Positions 1 through 12,272 of a stretch of DNA of 64,000 bases are shown in pieces. The notes under the pieces were generated by a model that did no database searches, was not told where the DNA came from, and worked only from the letters and a program-made list of their open reading frames with translations. A program made the translations under genes and the position numbers. Positions within the stretch are counted from its first letter, which is position 1. Each line of letters begins with the position of its first letter. The stretch is from Pyxicephalus adspersus (lineage: Eukaryota; Chordata; Amphibia; Anura; Pyxicephalidae), in the NCBI RefSeq assembly GCF_032062135.1, contig NC_092859.1, positions 83,673,144-83,737,143 of the forward strand, given 5' to 3'.

Positions 1-187
1 CTTTGCCGACGCAATCCAGAGTTGTGAAATTAACATGTATGTGTATTTCGATTTAGGGTAGATGGTGGTAAATGTGTGGTAAATAGTTTGGAATACTGAG
101 TGTATCCAGAGGACGCAAGGTGCAGTGTGCTGGGTGAAGCAGTGTGTGTGTGGTGTGCTTGAAGTATTCAGGGTGCAATGTCTAGTT

Positions 188-442
188 CAGAGATCGCAAA
201 CCTTTTTGGACCTACGGACCACTAAATGCACGGACTCTGGACCGCGCACATGTGGGGAGCCATTTGTCACCTTTAAAAGGGGAAACTTCCCCCAGAAGTT
301 CTGATCTGTACCGGAGATGTGGTCCGCAGCTCTGGCCGGTGCGCCCCCCAGCAGGGTCCTTTTCCCGGCCCCGCTGGGGGTACACCAGCCAGAGTCGTGG
401 ACCACCAAAATTTTCTTGTGGACCACCGGTTGGCCACCGCTG
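188..442. mobile_element. hAT-type non-autonomous element (8-bp TSD)
   Basis: The element starts CAGAGATCGCAAACC and ends GGCCACCGCTG, and is flanked on both sides by the identical 8-mer gtctagtt (180-187 and 443-450). Imperfect terminal inverted repeats plus an 8-bp target duplication are diagnostic of the hAT superfamily. The interior is GC-rich and contains the phrase 'gcgccccccagcagggtcc' shared with the elements at 21.5 and 49.7 kb. The two short overlapping ORFs here (79 and 72 codons) are not genes. Confidence 0.85.
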
Positions 443-450
443 GTCTAGTT

Positions 451-3400
451 CTCTTACTGTTTGTCTGTAGGGCCTTGCTTCACAGCCCGCCTTAAAGATG
501 GCCTTTACAAAATTAGCCTAAAAGACTATAACTCAATATTTATTTCAAAGGTTGATATGTACATGCATAGGTATTCTGTGGCTTACAAACTCTACATGCC
601 ACTGTACAAACTTGATGTTTGACTGATTGAGCCTTCATATAAGCAAGGGAAGTTTTATATAATACCCTTTAATGTGTGTACTTTTCAGTAGCAAGACTAT
701 CTTAGCAGCGGGCTTTATTTAGTAGGCTCATTCAGTTAGATATTAATATTCCTCTAATTACTTTATTGATGTTTATTCTTTTTATATTTTTTTATAAGAG
801 GTCAGCAAATTATGGGAAGGGCACAACTTCCAGAGGGCATGTCAGATGGTAGCAGAGAAAGATGCCGCACACATGGAGGGCACTAGTCCAGCTTCGATTT
901 ATAATAGGGGGGAGGTGTGGCTGTATGGCTGTAGGCAGCTTTACTATCTAAATGTATGGTTTTCTGCTAACCTACTATTCGAATAAACAAGGAAGCTATT
1001 TTATTAGTTTCTGAATTAACTATGCTTGAAACGGTGAGCAGACTTATCAGCTCTGCATGTGAATTCCATGGCTGGACTACAAGACAATGGGGCTGATTTA
1101 CTTAAGGGATAAAAGCTGTTCACATAGCATTGCGAACTATCCTATGGGGAAATCCCAATTTACTAAATTAGATAAACTTCTGCTCACTTCAATCTTTCAA
1201 TCATGTGCAAGAATAAAATATGTTTTTCCCTAATTATGATTGGGTATGCTTTGCACAGAAATATTCACCCCAATATTACTAAGCTAAATGAATGATCCCT
1301 TCAAAGGTAATAATTCCCTTTGCTAAGTGAACAGACTACAATTCCGTTGGTAAGTCAGCCACAATGCCCTAATCCTCCGTCACTCCAGAATTGATGGTAA
1401 GTTTAGTTCTGTAGCACCCTGCATGTCAGGTTGCCTAGGAGGTACCTGTGAAAATTTCATGAAGGTGCAATGACTTGGGAGCAATTTTTGCATTGAATAA
1501 CGACTTTGGAGAAAAGCACTCATTGCTATTCTAAAAAGGGGTTACATCCACATTAAGTAAAAATGTGCAAGATGTGACAAAGAAAGGCAGATAATTATCT
1601 CCAAAAGTAATGGATAGGGAGACAATTGTCCCATATAATTATTAAAACTCCGGAACCTGTTTTAATCTTAATCTTAGTGTGGACGCAATCGTATTACATT
1701 TTCATCACAGAAAAGGTTATAAGCTGTTTCCTCTTTGCTTAAATAAAATTGATATGTGTACTACAATAAGTATTTCTGATGAGTGAAATTTCTCATTATC
1801 ACTCCCAAGGGAAACATGGGCCATTCCTCGCAAGAGAAGTTGGAATCTGGAGTATTGCTAACAAGGACATAACCAAACTAAGTCACGTCTCTGTTTGTAA
1901 CTGACCCCAAGAGTGACCCACAATGACTTTCCAGAAACTGTCTTTGTCAGCTAGAATGTCCAACAAGTGATAGTATTTCTCTCATAAGAGAATAACACAT
2001 AGAAGCTGTGTCACATGATGATTTTGTTTCATTCAGTCTGCAGCTAAGGATTAAATGACTTCTGAACATGACAGATAAAAATAAACCTGGTTACGATGTT
2101 CTTGTAAAAGTATCAGAGCACAAAGTATGTCAGCTTGCTGTATTCTGTTGCAGGAGGAATCCAAACTAGACTGGGCTCTAACCTCTGTTGATGAATGCTT
2201 TTGTGCTGGGTTAAAATGAATAGCTGCTTGCAACCGTTACAGGCCATGGCATAATGGGCACATCTCATGCTTTTCATAATACGTTAAGCTGAATGACAAG
2301 TCTCCATAATCCTTCTAATTTACCTAAAATCAGAACAATGTTTTCATTAACACAGTACTTTATGTAATGTATCGAATTAAATGCAAAGGTTTGCATACAG
2401 TCCTAAACTACTAAGCAATATTCTACCATAACTAAATGCCTAGATTTTATAGATTTGTCTATACACATTCCTATTAGTCCATGTTTCCACATCAGCTTCA
2501 CGAAGGTCTATTGCAACAATTACAGTACTGGTACGTAATGCTAATACCGTGTGATTACTATACTATCATTCTAATTCATTAATAAAAATAACATAAAATT
2601 GACATTGTTGTCAACAGCAAATTTGAATGGATACAACTCCAATTTTGTCTTTATTTTATTTCCTAAACTTTCTGTAAATTAACAATTTTTCATTTATATG
2701 GGTTAGCTAATAAATTCAGCTTACATATTGGACTGATGTTTGGAGAAATGCAAAAGAATGACTGACAAAAAAATTTACCTTCAACATTTTCTACTTTAAG
2801 CACTGAGAGTCTAATGTTGCAAACACTGGGTGGGAAGTTTGGAGCAAGGATTTAGGATTAAGTGGAGTTAAACGGACCCATCACCACAATTCTTACTTTA
2901 TATTGTAAATATAACTCTTGTACATAAAATAGAAATGTGTTTTGTTTTTTCTTTTCATTAAATGCTTTAAAAAAAAAGGCTGAATGGGGGAGCAGAGGCT
3001 TCTGGGATACGTATGTCACCAGTCCCAGGAGGCATCGGGCTGCTCCTGTTGCGCATCCTCAAAGACTTTGAACATACGCAGTAGGAGCTTTTCAGTCACT
3101 GAAAATGAAATATTGTAAGGATATTTAATGCACTCTAATATTCAGCTACCAGGTAAAGATCTATGATGCATTTATCATGTTTTTAAATTTTTTTAAACAT
3201 CAATTTGCAAAAATGCTAAAGCTGAACTTTTACACACATAAGTGGATGACTTAGTGACTAATTCACTTTTACCTCCCCCTAGTTTTAAAAGGCAAAAACA
3301 ATGGACCCGATTTACTAAAGGATATGCATGTACACTGATGCTCAATTCATGTGTGAATTAGGAAATCATTTACTCACGGAATGTACACATGTAATAGCTA

Positions 3401-5463
3401 GTAAAAATGGTGAGTTCACTAACAAGTTTGGATTGCTTTACAATGTAAGGGCAAACATTGAAGTGTATGCCAACTTACCTATGGCCTTTCTAAAATAAAA
3501 TTATAATCACTGTTAACATTTTTAAATACACATCAAATAAAGGAAAAAAAATGCTCAATAAAAATAGTAAAAAAAAGAAATAAAAAGAAAAAACAGTTTA
3601 GTAAGAAGCCCTAGTAAATTCTACACAAAGTATACAAAATATCTTTCTTTGCTTATACTGGACATATATTCTAGCACCCATTGGTGTATACGATTCCAAA
3701 GGCTGGTGTTTGGAATTTGTTAGTGTATAGGGTCTTTAGAAATTAAGTTAAAGTTGTATTTATTTGCTTATTGTGCCAGTCACATTGTTTTTTTTTTTTA
3801 AGTACAATATTGATGGGTACATTCTTTGGTGCAACTTTGAAGAACAAAAGGCACCAATATTTGTGTATGATCAGCTAGATGGGTTTAGGGACCTTGGTTG
3901 CTTTGAGCATATGCATGTGGTCTGTGATGCAAGCGTGCTGTACCAATTTGTCCATTAGTGGATTTATTCGCTTCCCCAAAAAAATTGTCCTTAGATTGAG
4001 TAGACTTTGGCAGGGACTTTAGATTGTGAGCACCTTGTAAGGGACAATTAGTGACATGAATATGGACATGAATAGGGTTGGCACTATATCAATACAAGAT
4101 TTCAATATTAGTAAGAAAAATAAATTGCTTCAATTCTAGAAGAGATAACTATCGTCCTACCTGAATATAGAATCATCCTACCTGAACCTGAATCCCCTAG
4201 TATTCTAGAAATCCATTGTCATGTATCCAATGTTTATATGCAAAGCATAGATTGTAAATAGTAAAAAAACATATATAAAACTTCAGTTTAAACTGAACAA
4301 TCACATAAAAAGATGACATTGAACTAAAACCAATATCAAGCTTTTTTTAAAACAATTGTGCATGCCAACAATAATGCTTTTATTCCAGAATGGTAAATGC
4401 AAATGCTCGACTTGCAGAGGTTCAGAATGTCATGGAAATATAATGGTTTGTAGTCATTCTGCATCAGCATGTCTTGGTTGATCGCACAGCACTTTAAATA
4501 CATATGCTGAGGATTCCTTTAATGTGAAATGTACAGAAACAGGTGACATCCAACTCTGGAAAGGTCAAGGAGGCTGTCATATGTCAGTTTCTAAAGTTCT
4601 GCCGGGTAACAATGTAAAACATTAATCATATGCCACTGATGCCATTAGCATTGTCATCAGCTTATGGTTGAAAACACATGTGCAGCAATAGTGGCCAAAT
4701 AAAAATAAGAGGTGCTTTGGACTGTGGAGCATTCAAAGCCATTATGCAATAGCTGATATCTTGGCATGGTTATTAATATTATATGATTTTTTACAATTAA
4801 AACTAAATACTGGCTCTTCCAAAAGTGGAATGTGTCCTTCAATAACACCAACATGTAATAATCCTTGGAGAGCACTTTATAATGATTTAAAATGACAGCT
4901 TGATTAGCTTTGCCATCCTATGACCCTAGCTGTGTCTTCTAATTCATTTAGGTGTGAGCTCATGGTACTACTTCTCCGACACTTGGTTTTAGATGGTAAA
5001 AAGTTCTTCCCTTGACCTTTTTTTAAGACATAGATTTAAACTAAAAATACATATAACTGAAAATATATACTGATAAGATGTGTGATGCATTATTTAATTT
5101 ATTGCAGATCAAGTATTGAAACTACATTATGGTAAAACATGTACAGAATTGCAGGTATTCCTTATTTTATTGTGTAATATTTCTTACAAAAAATGAACAA
5201 CGTACATAACAGAAGCAGGGGTTGCAAGTCAAATAAAAATGCTGACAATCAGGGTCAGATTGGGAATGACACCAGCATACAATTATAGAAGGAGCGCCAA
5301 AATAAACAAATTTTTTGTATTTGTTCATGTTGGACAACTGTTGTGGACTACTTCACAAAGTATTTTAATGTTCATTTCTATATTTGTTTGTTGCAGTCTA
5401 GCATGGTTATGGTACCAGTATGGTGAGCTGCCTCATCAGAGCCATTGTGCTATGAAGCTTATA
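451..5463. other. Intergenic AT-rich DNA without recognised gene
   Basis: All ORFs are under 75 codons with no recognisable domain. Two stretches (about 1,089-1,370 and 3,300-3,620) begin with an 'RYTGATTTACT(T)AA'-like phrase and end with a similar phrase inverted, so they may be old inverted-repeat elements; I could not fix their ends. Around 4,020 the phrase 'agattgtgagcaccttgtaa' resembles the interior of a LINE/SINE 3' end. Poly-A and poly-T runs are frequent. Confidence 0.5.
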
Positions 5464-6180
5464 CACTGTCTGTCCAAAAAAATTATGTATTCAAATATAT
5501 TGTTGGACCGCTTTTAGCTTTGATTTTGGCACACATTTTCTGTGGTATCATTTCAATATCCTTATGCAATGTCACAACATTTATTTACAGGGTTGCATTC
5601 GTTTTTCACTAGGATCTTGTACTGATGATGGGAGAGTCAGATTCCAGTACATCCCAAATATTCCAAGTGAATTTAAGGTTTTGACTCTGTAGTGGTCATT
5701 CCATGTCTCATGCTCCCCAAACCGCTCTTCCACAATTTGAACCTGATAAATCCTGGCATTGTCATTGTCTTGGAATAACAAAAGACTGACACCGGAGGCT
5801 GCTGATCCATGAAACATCTGATTGCCTCACAGAATCAAGAAGAGATTTTCCCCCTTTGGAGTAAATTGAACCATGTTTTTAAGGGTTTTGTGTGCCATAC
5901 TCTGAATCAATAATGCATATATGGTTCTATCTGGGATATGCTGGTTTGTAATAAATAGTTGTGGTTGAACTTGATGGACGTATGTTATTTTTCAGTTGAC
6001 TATGTAAAAATGGAATGTACCCATGCCATTAGGGAAGAAAAAAATCCATTGATATAAAAACCTGGTCATTCAGTATATTCAAGTAGTGAAGTGAGGTCAC
6101 GTAAAATTGTTCTCACAGGCTTGGGGATTTTTTTGAATAGGCAGTACGTATACTACTTTCGAGATCTGAGGCTCAAATAC
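5464..6180 (-). pseudogene. Tc1/mariner transposon remnant (minus strand)
   Basis: The plus-strand left edge TA|CACTGTCTGTCC is a Tc1-like end. Read on the minus strand, 5,581-5,817 encodes an in-frame piece with FQDNDNARIYQ, the second catalytic Asp region of Tc1-family transposases (family form FQQDNDP/A), followed by ERFGEHE and, in decayed form, the region that in the family reads WPPQSPDLNPIEHLWDVL, then LPSSVQD. The catalytic DE region is too damaged for activity. Upstream coding (5,850-6,180) is only faintly recognisable, and no opposite terminal repeat is seen, so the outer limit is approximate. The 92-codon plus ORF at 5,239-5,517 overlaps the left edge and is chance. Confidence 0.7.
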
Positions 6181-8518
6181 GGTGCCACTGACCTACAGTC
6201 CAGGCATGTAAAGTACTCCAATCTATATTTGTCTATGTAAGATGTTCGCTATGTTGCTAGGGTCAACACTATCATATTAGCAATTGGTTGGGAGGTATGA
6301 GAAAATGTATAATTTTTATAAATGATGTGGATAAATTGAGTCACAAAGCAGGTATACCCAAAATGCTTTTTTAGTAGATAAATTAAAGGATGGTTATTAT
6401 TGATGTGTTCTCATTGGAAGAAATCACCCTATTTTTTCTTGTGACTGTTTTCAATGGGACAAAAAGTGATAGAAACTGTAAAACTTGTAAAAGCAATAGA
6501 AAAATAGGTGAAATTATTCAATAGGAACACTTGTTCATGTAACATTGACTACGGAGAGATTTCCTCTTGCCTTTTGTGTCTATGGGACAAGAAGTAGAGG
6601 CAAATCTCCCTGATAGTACACACATGGAATGAAAACTACTTGACAATAATTTTACCTCTTTATCCAAAATTATAAAAAAAAATAGGAGGAAGAAAGCTAT
6701 TTCCAGGAAGTTTAAAAGCACAGTGATCCCACAATGCATACAGGCAAGCTGATGCAAGTGAAAAGAATTTGTCATTGTTACAGGAAGCGTGACGTTCTAG
6801 TTTCTAAAGCCAAGCAAAGCTTTATACAACAAAAAGCAAGCTAATATATGGAGGTAATAATCCTCAATAAATAATAAAAGTATGCAGCAGCAATTACTGT
6901 ATACTACACAGCTTTAATGTGGATTTGTCTTAATTACTATTTTTACTCCAGTACAAGCTGCACAAATAATGAGGATATTGATAACATTTTCCTGTGATAA
7001 CAGGTCAGCCTGTACAAGTTCTTCCACTTCATTCACCACTGCCAGAGGCACATATGTAAAAGTTATGTGACTTGTCATTCTAGAATTTAAAGAAGAGGAA
7101 AACATGCTAAAGACAGGTAGCAGCTTGAATGTCTGCAGGCATGAAGATGACAGTGTGGGACCATCTTAGCTCTCACTTTTATTAATTATGTTAGATACAC
7201 TCTGTATGTAGGCTGTAATTATGTTCTTATATATAATGTGCTTGTTATGCAAATGTGGAAGTAAGATGAAAGTACAAGTTCATGCTTAAATGTAGCTCAG
7301 CTCATCTGTCAGAAGAGAAAGATCTAGGCTGCCATTGCTTGCCTTGTTCTACAAATTCTAGCTGCCCAGATGTATCTGTGTGGCGTCAATATTTTTGAGT
7401 CACAGACCCAGAACAACTGATAGATGAGTGTCAGAAAAAATTTAGTCTAAGTCAATGGGTGGAAGATTTGAAGCCAAAACAACATCCTAAATAGAAGACA
7501 AACATTCCCCAGAGTCAAAGACTTTTTTAGGAGATGTCAAAAATGGAAGCCATTAAAACATTCTCATGATGCATTTCTACTTTATAGTGCATATGAAATC
7601 CAAAACAAAAATGTATAGTAGTGCATCACCCCAGTCTATAGATGTAGTAACTGCATTCATTTTCAGCCTCTTTTCTTTTATTTTTATCTTGTATTTTTAC
7701 CAGTAACATACTCCTAGTCCTGGGATGACAACTCTCACCCACCTTTATCTATCAGGTCAGCAGAAACAAGACTACTAGGAACTGTCCTATTGTCCCTGTC
7801 CTCTCGTACATAATATATATGGGTGGAAACCTGTAGTATTCAAAGCAATATAATTGATAACAATGTTGCACAGGCAGAAAGTACATGAATTTAATAGTTG
7901 ACAAGATTTCAGGTACTTTATAAAGTTATCAAACAGATATAACAAAACGCTTTCATTGGTATATACCAGACCAGACAGTAGCAGATAAATTCTAGGGTTT
8001 ACTTACCTGAGTATGTCGCCAGCATGGGTAGCTGTTTTAAAGCTGCAGTACACTAACTAACTGAACTATACTTCCTTACCAGATACTGGAGAGTAAAACA
8101 TGAAGTTGTACTTCCTGCTCTTTGGATGGGATTAAAAAATCCCAGGTTGAAAAAAAAATGTATTTGAATTTGGCTTTAAGAAGTTGTGCCCAAAAAAGTA
8201 GAGGACAACGGACTAGTCATCAGTCTCCCTGCAACTGATCTTTTAATTAACAGTAAATCAAAATGTCTTGTTCAGCATTGTGTCTTTTTACAGATGCAAC
8301 CATCTTGGTAGAGAAATAGTACTTTATTTCTGTATCTCAAAGATGCCCCCAATAACTGGTGATTTGATAACTAATGGGAGAATATTTAAGAAGTAAACAA
8401 GGTAGGTTTGCAAAATCCAAATCATAAAATAAAAAAAGCCGAAACAGGATGCATGCAGCACAGATTAATTTGCAGTATTTGCAAATCTCTTGAGACTATC
8501 AGTTATATGCAGCAGTCC
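6181..8518. other. Intergenic DNA, no gene; one possible interspersed repeat
   Basis: No exon or RNA gene was recognised. At about 6,400-6,640 two 'tatgggacaagaagt' / 'aatgggacaaaaagt' phrases alternate with 'agatttcctc' and 'aaatctccc'. This pattern recurs at 15.6-15.8 kb and 22.7-22.83 kb and looks like an old palindromic repeat family. Confidence 0.45.
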
Positions 8519-8521
8519 TTA

Positions 8522-8945
8522 AGGTGCGTACACACTTCCAATTTTTATCGTTCCAATCGAACGACGAACGATCGATTGGGCAAAAAATCGTTTGTAAAAA
8601 AGTAACCAACGACGCCGACGAACGANGAAAGTCGCTGGAAACGAACGACCGGACCGACGGATCGGATTGGACGACGATCGTTGAACATCGTTCGTGTGTA
8701 CGGTCGTTCGTTGATCGTCCATGTTCAGAGCATGCGTGATGAACGAACGTCCGTTCACTTTCCTGTCGTGCACATAGTTCCTCTATCGCTCAAACGATCG
8801 TATCTATTGTGTGTACAATATCTACGAACGATCGTGTCGTTAACTCTATGTGCAGGATCGGTGCTATACGATCGTTCGTATATATCGTGCATGAACGTTC
8901 GTCGTTCGTTTTCCAACGATAATAATTGGAAGTGTGTATGTAGCT
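8522..8945. mobile_element. PIF/Harbinger-like MITE, CGATCGTTCG-rich subfamily, copy 1
   Basis: The element is flanked by TTA on both sides (8,519-8,521 and 8,946-8,948). It has inverted ends AGGTGCGTACACACTTCCAA and the complement of AGCTACATACACACTTCCAA. The interior is packed with CGATCGTTCG-type words and many CpGs in otherwise AT-rich DNA. By eye it matches the reverse complement of 48,015-48,438 with about 15 differences. The 3-bp TWA target duplication points to PIF/Harbinger. Base 8,626 is an unresolved N. The four ORFs of 65-104 codons overlapping it on both strands are by-products of palindromic, stop-poor sequence. Confidence 0.8.
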
Positions 8946-8948
8946 TTA

Positions 8949-9888
8949 GATTTGACACAGCAGGTATGCAGCTATGAAAGTTCAAGCAAAGGAATGCAAC
9001 GGCACTCAACATAGAAAGTACTCTGTTTTTTCTGTAGAAGAAATTCATTGCAATCAGTACATTTTTCATGATCCTTCATAGGGATGATTATCATTTCTTA
9101 ATGTTCCTTAAAATATAACAAATCTAAAATATATAAATCCACAGATTTCAAAGTTTGAGTAATCTGACTACTCAATTTATATATCATTGCCATAGGTTAG
9201 CAACCACAATATGTATATATTTGTGGCACAGTACACTTATTTTAGACAGTAAGCTGATTTAAAGAATACTATAACAATACATAGGCAAGTTTTAAGCTTT
9301 TATTATAAAATTTACAATGCAAGTTATAACATGGTTTGTTCTGAGATCAAAATGTGATCCTAAAATTATTTGTCCTTACAGTGTGGATGAAGTAGTTATC
9401 ATTAGAGACAAACTATTCTACACTGACAGTTCCTGTTACCATGTATTCTGTTTTGTCAAACTGTCAGCACCTTGCTGCTTTTCTTTGGTGTCCCACATGG
9501 AAAATGTTTTAGTAAACAGCTGATGAGAAGAACAACAGGACAAACACTAATGTTTCATGCCCATCATTGGACAGTGTCACTGCCGGGGTCCATTTATCCG
9601 GTGCCTTTCCATAAACCTTGTGTTATATTCTTTTCCACTCCAATATCAGCACTGGACATCCTGTGCAATGCTGACGTGTGGCAATGTAGTTATTGGTATG
9701 AAGGGTTGTATTTAGACATCAATTCTTCAATTAGCGACTCTTTTATACAAATTAGTTCCAAAATGTGATGTGGAGAAAGCAAGAAAGCAACCACGGAATA
9801 TGCAGCAGGGTTGAGAGGATGAAAAGTAAGACCTAAAATGCATTATGTAAAGGCTTGATACTGCACCCTTACCCTGCTGCATTAGGTA
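8949..9888. other. Intergenic DNA, nothing recognised
   Basis: The stretch is AT-rich, and the two ORFs at 9,317-9,768 (68 and 98 codons) overlap in different frames, with no domain and no splice-site logic that would make them exons. Confidence 0.5.
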
Positions 9889-10054
9889 CTATTATTATTA
9901 ATATTATTAATATTAATAAACTGGATTTATATAGCACCAACATATTACGCGGCGCTGTACATTAAATAGAGATTGCAAATGACAGACTAATACAGACAGT
10001 GATACAGGAGGAAAGGACCCTGCCCCGAAGAGCTTACAATCTAGTAGGTGGGGA
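9889..10054 (-). repeat. LINE/SINE-type 3' end with (AAT)n tail, copy 1
   Basis: Read on the minus strand this gives agattgtaagctcttcgggg ... cagcgc-type sequence ... gttggtgctatataaat followed by an (AAT)n-like tail, the standard 3' end of a LINE or a SINE that borrows its tail. Five other copies lie in the window (25.08, 26.05, 30.05, 51.8 and 58.98 kb). The exact clade cannot be told without a repeat library; L2/CR1-like is my guess. Confidence 0.7.
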
Positions 10055-11870
10055 ATAGCTCAAAAGTGCTAGTATGATAAATACAGTACTGACTGTGTGT
10101 GAAATTAACATGTTTACTTTGAAAGGCTTAATATACACCAGAAGCATAAGGTTTGCCATAACCTGATTAAAAAAAAAAACTTGTCCTTTGCCAGCAGTCT
10201 GCAGAGAAGATCCATTGCTTTCTATGTGGAAGAATAGTTTTAATATGCCCCAATATTAAACTCCCCAATTGGCAGGCAGCGATGATGGTGTGTAACATAC
10301 TGTAAGGTGTACTTTAGTTAGATATTCACATTCACAATTTTATTAGAATAGTAACACATTTGTTTTTAAATTGCAATTGTAAACATAAATACGTATGTTT
10401 GCATGACAAACATCATTTTACAAGGAAGGGCCATGTCTGAGCTGCTTTGCCTGAGGTTAAACGCACCTCAGTATGACATGTTGGGTCCGGAGAAACACAG
10501 ATCAAACACATTCTCTGAACTGGCATGGACACTGCTTAATTTAAGTGAATTTCATTTTTATGACTTCCATTAAAGACTGCATTCCAAACACACTTCAAAT
10601 TTAGAAAAACGACCCCCGTGGAACTTACTTTAACCATGATCAGCAGTAGCCAAAATAATAAAAGCGAATTGCTAATGAGTTACTGTGTGTAATGAGTGCG
10701 TACATAGGAAAAGCTGAAATATAGGCAAAGCTTTTATGAAATAGAAAACTAGATAGATGAGAAATGGAAAACTGGTAATGCTTTGCCCTAGAAATCCTTT
10801 CATTCAACATGCCAGTAACGTCTAACAATTATTGCCATACCTTCTGTAACCTTCTGTACAGCATTAGTATGTTATGTATGCTAGTGGTATTTGTGTGACT
10901 GCATTAGATGGCTGTACCTAGTCCCCTCTAAGAAAAGGACAGTACAAGGTGGCTTCTGGTGTTTGAAGAAAAAAAAAAAGTGATTTTGTTTAACTTAACA
11001 AAGGAGCCCAATATATGGACTCATCACATGCATGCGGGAGAAGATATGTTTCTATCTCAATCAGTGCTGGGCAGGAGCAAACATTCACAATGACCTTCAA
11101 TAAACTAAGTTGCAGAGGGAAGAACTTTGAAAGCATGGGGAAAATGGCAACAAATGATAGGCAATATAACCAGGAAGAGTTACAGGAAACTGTAAAACAG
11201 AAAGCTGTCTTTATCTGTAATGGAAAGTTCTATACCCTTTGGCCTAGATCTATTTCTAAGAAATTAATATATCACTAAATTGGTGGAAATAACCATTTAG
11301 GTAGTAAAACATAAGATAGCTGTTTGCATGCATGCATGCCATTTCATATTTCCATTTAAAGATATGTGTTGATTATTATTTGATGACTATCTGTATAATA
11401 TACATAATTTGTTTAGCACAGTGTTACTTAAACTATGGGTCAGGGCTTAAATAGGCCATGGACATGTTCCTGATGGGTTGCCATATGATTGTATGCTACG
11501 CATAGCCTAGTATGTCCAAACACAAACTCCGTAGAGATAAAGGACCGTTTACCTTGTTTAAAATTGCATTCTGCCTCAAGGCGTAGCCTATAAACAACAT
11601 AGTTATTGTATCACTGAATGCATTTGTTTCTGTGGAATGAAAACATAATTATAATTCCTGCAGACAACTCCACCACCCCCTTAAATAAAAATAACTGACA
11701 GCAAAGGCAGGTAATGGGAACTAAAGCGCATGGGGTGGTCAAAGGAATACCATGAACAAGGTCGTGTGTTAGCCAAAATTATCAAAAAGGAAATCATTTT
11801 TCTTAGATAAAGCTCACAGAAATATCTTGCATTGCTTTACATTTTGACAAGATTTTGGTACTATTTCTAG
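10055..11870. other. Intergenic DNA, nothing recognised
   Basis: No gene, RNA or clear repeat was found. A (CATG)n-like 'gcatgcatgcatgcc' run lies at about 11,325-11,340. The ORF at 11,015-11,278 (87 codons) has no recognisable domain. Confidence 0.5.
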
Positions 11871-11878
11871 ACCTAGTT

Positions 11879-12264
11879 CAGGGGTCGGCAAACTCCGGCC
11901 TTTAGGCCAGATACGGCCTAGCCGGTAGTTCGTTCCGGCCTAACGCCCCCTGGCCGATCTGGCCTAATGCCAGCCGGCAACCCGCGGCTCTGGAGCTGCC
12001 AGGGGCGTTAGGAACTACCGGAGCAGCGGGAGGTCTGGTCCTGCCTCCTTGCTGTGGCTCCCCAATTTATTGCGGCCGGCATTGATATCAACACCAGCAT
12101 GGTAAATAGGGAAGGCACCCTGAAGGGAAATCCCTCTCCTCCGTATGCCTTACACTATGGATTTCACTTCCAGGGGCATTCTCTGGTGGTGGGCAGAGAC
12201 ATTAGGGCGGGACTCAGAGCCCCCCGGAAATGGCCCAGTGGCCATAAAAGTTTGCCGACTCCTG
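11879..12264. mobile_element. hAT non-autonomous element, complete
   Basis: The 386-bp element starts CAGGGGTCGGCAAACT and ends AGTTTGCCGACTCCTG, so 15 of the 16 terminal bases match as an inverted repeat. It is flanked by acctagtt (11,871-11,878) and acctaggt (12,265-12,272), an 8-bp target duplication with one or two changes. The interior is GC-rich. An 88-codon ORF beginning at 12,054 runs out of the element and shows no transposase motif, so this is a MITE-like deletion derivative. Confidence 0.88.
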
Positions 12265-12272
12265 ACCTAGGT

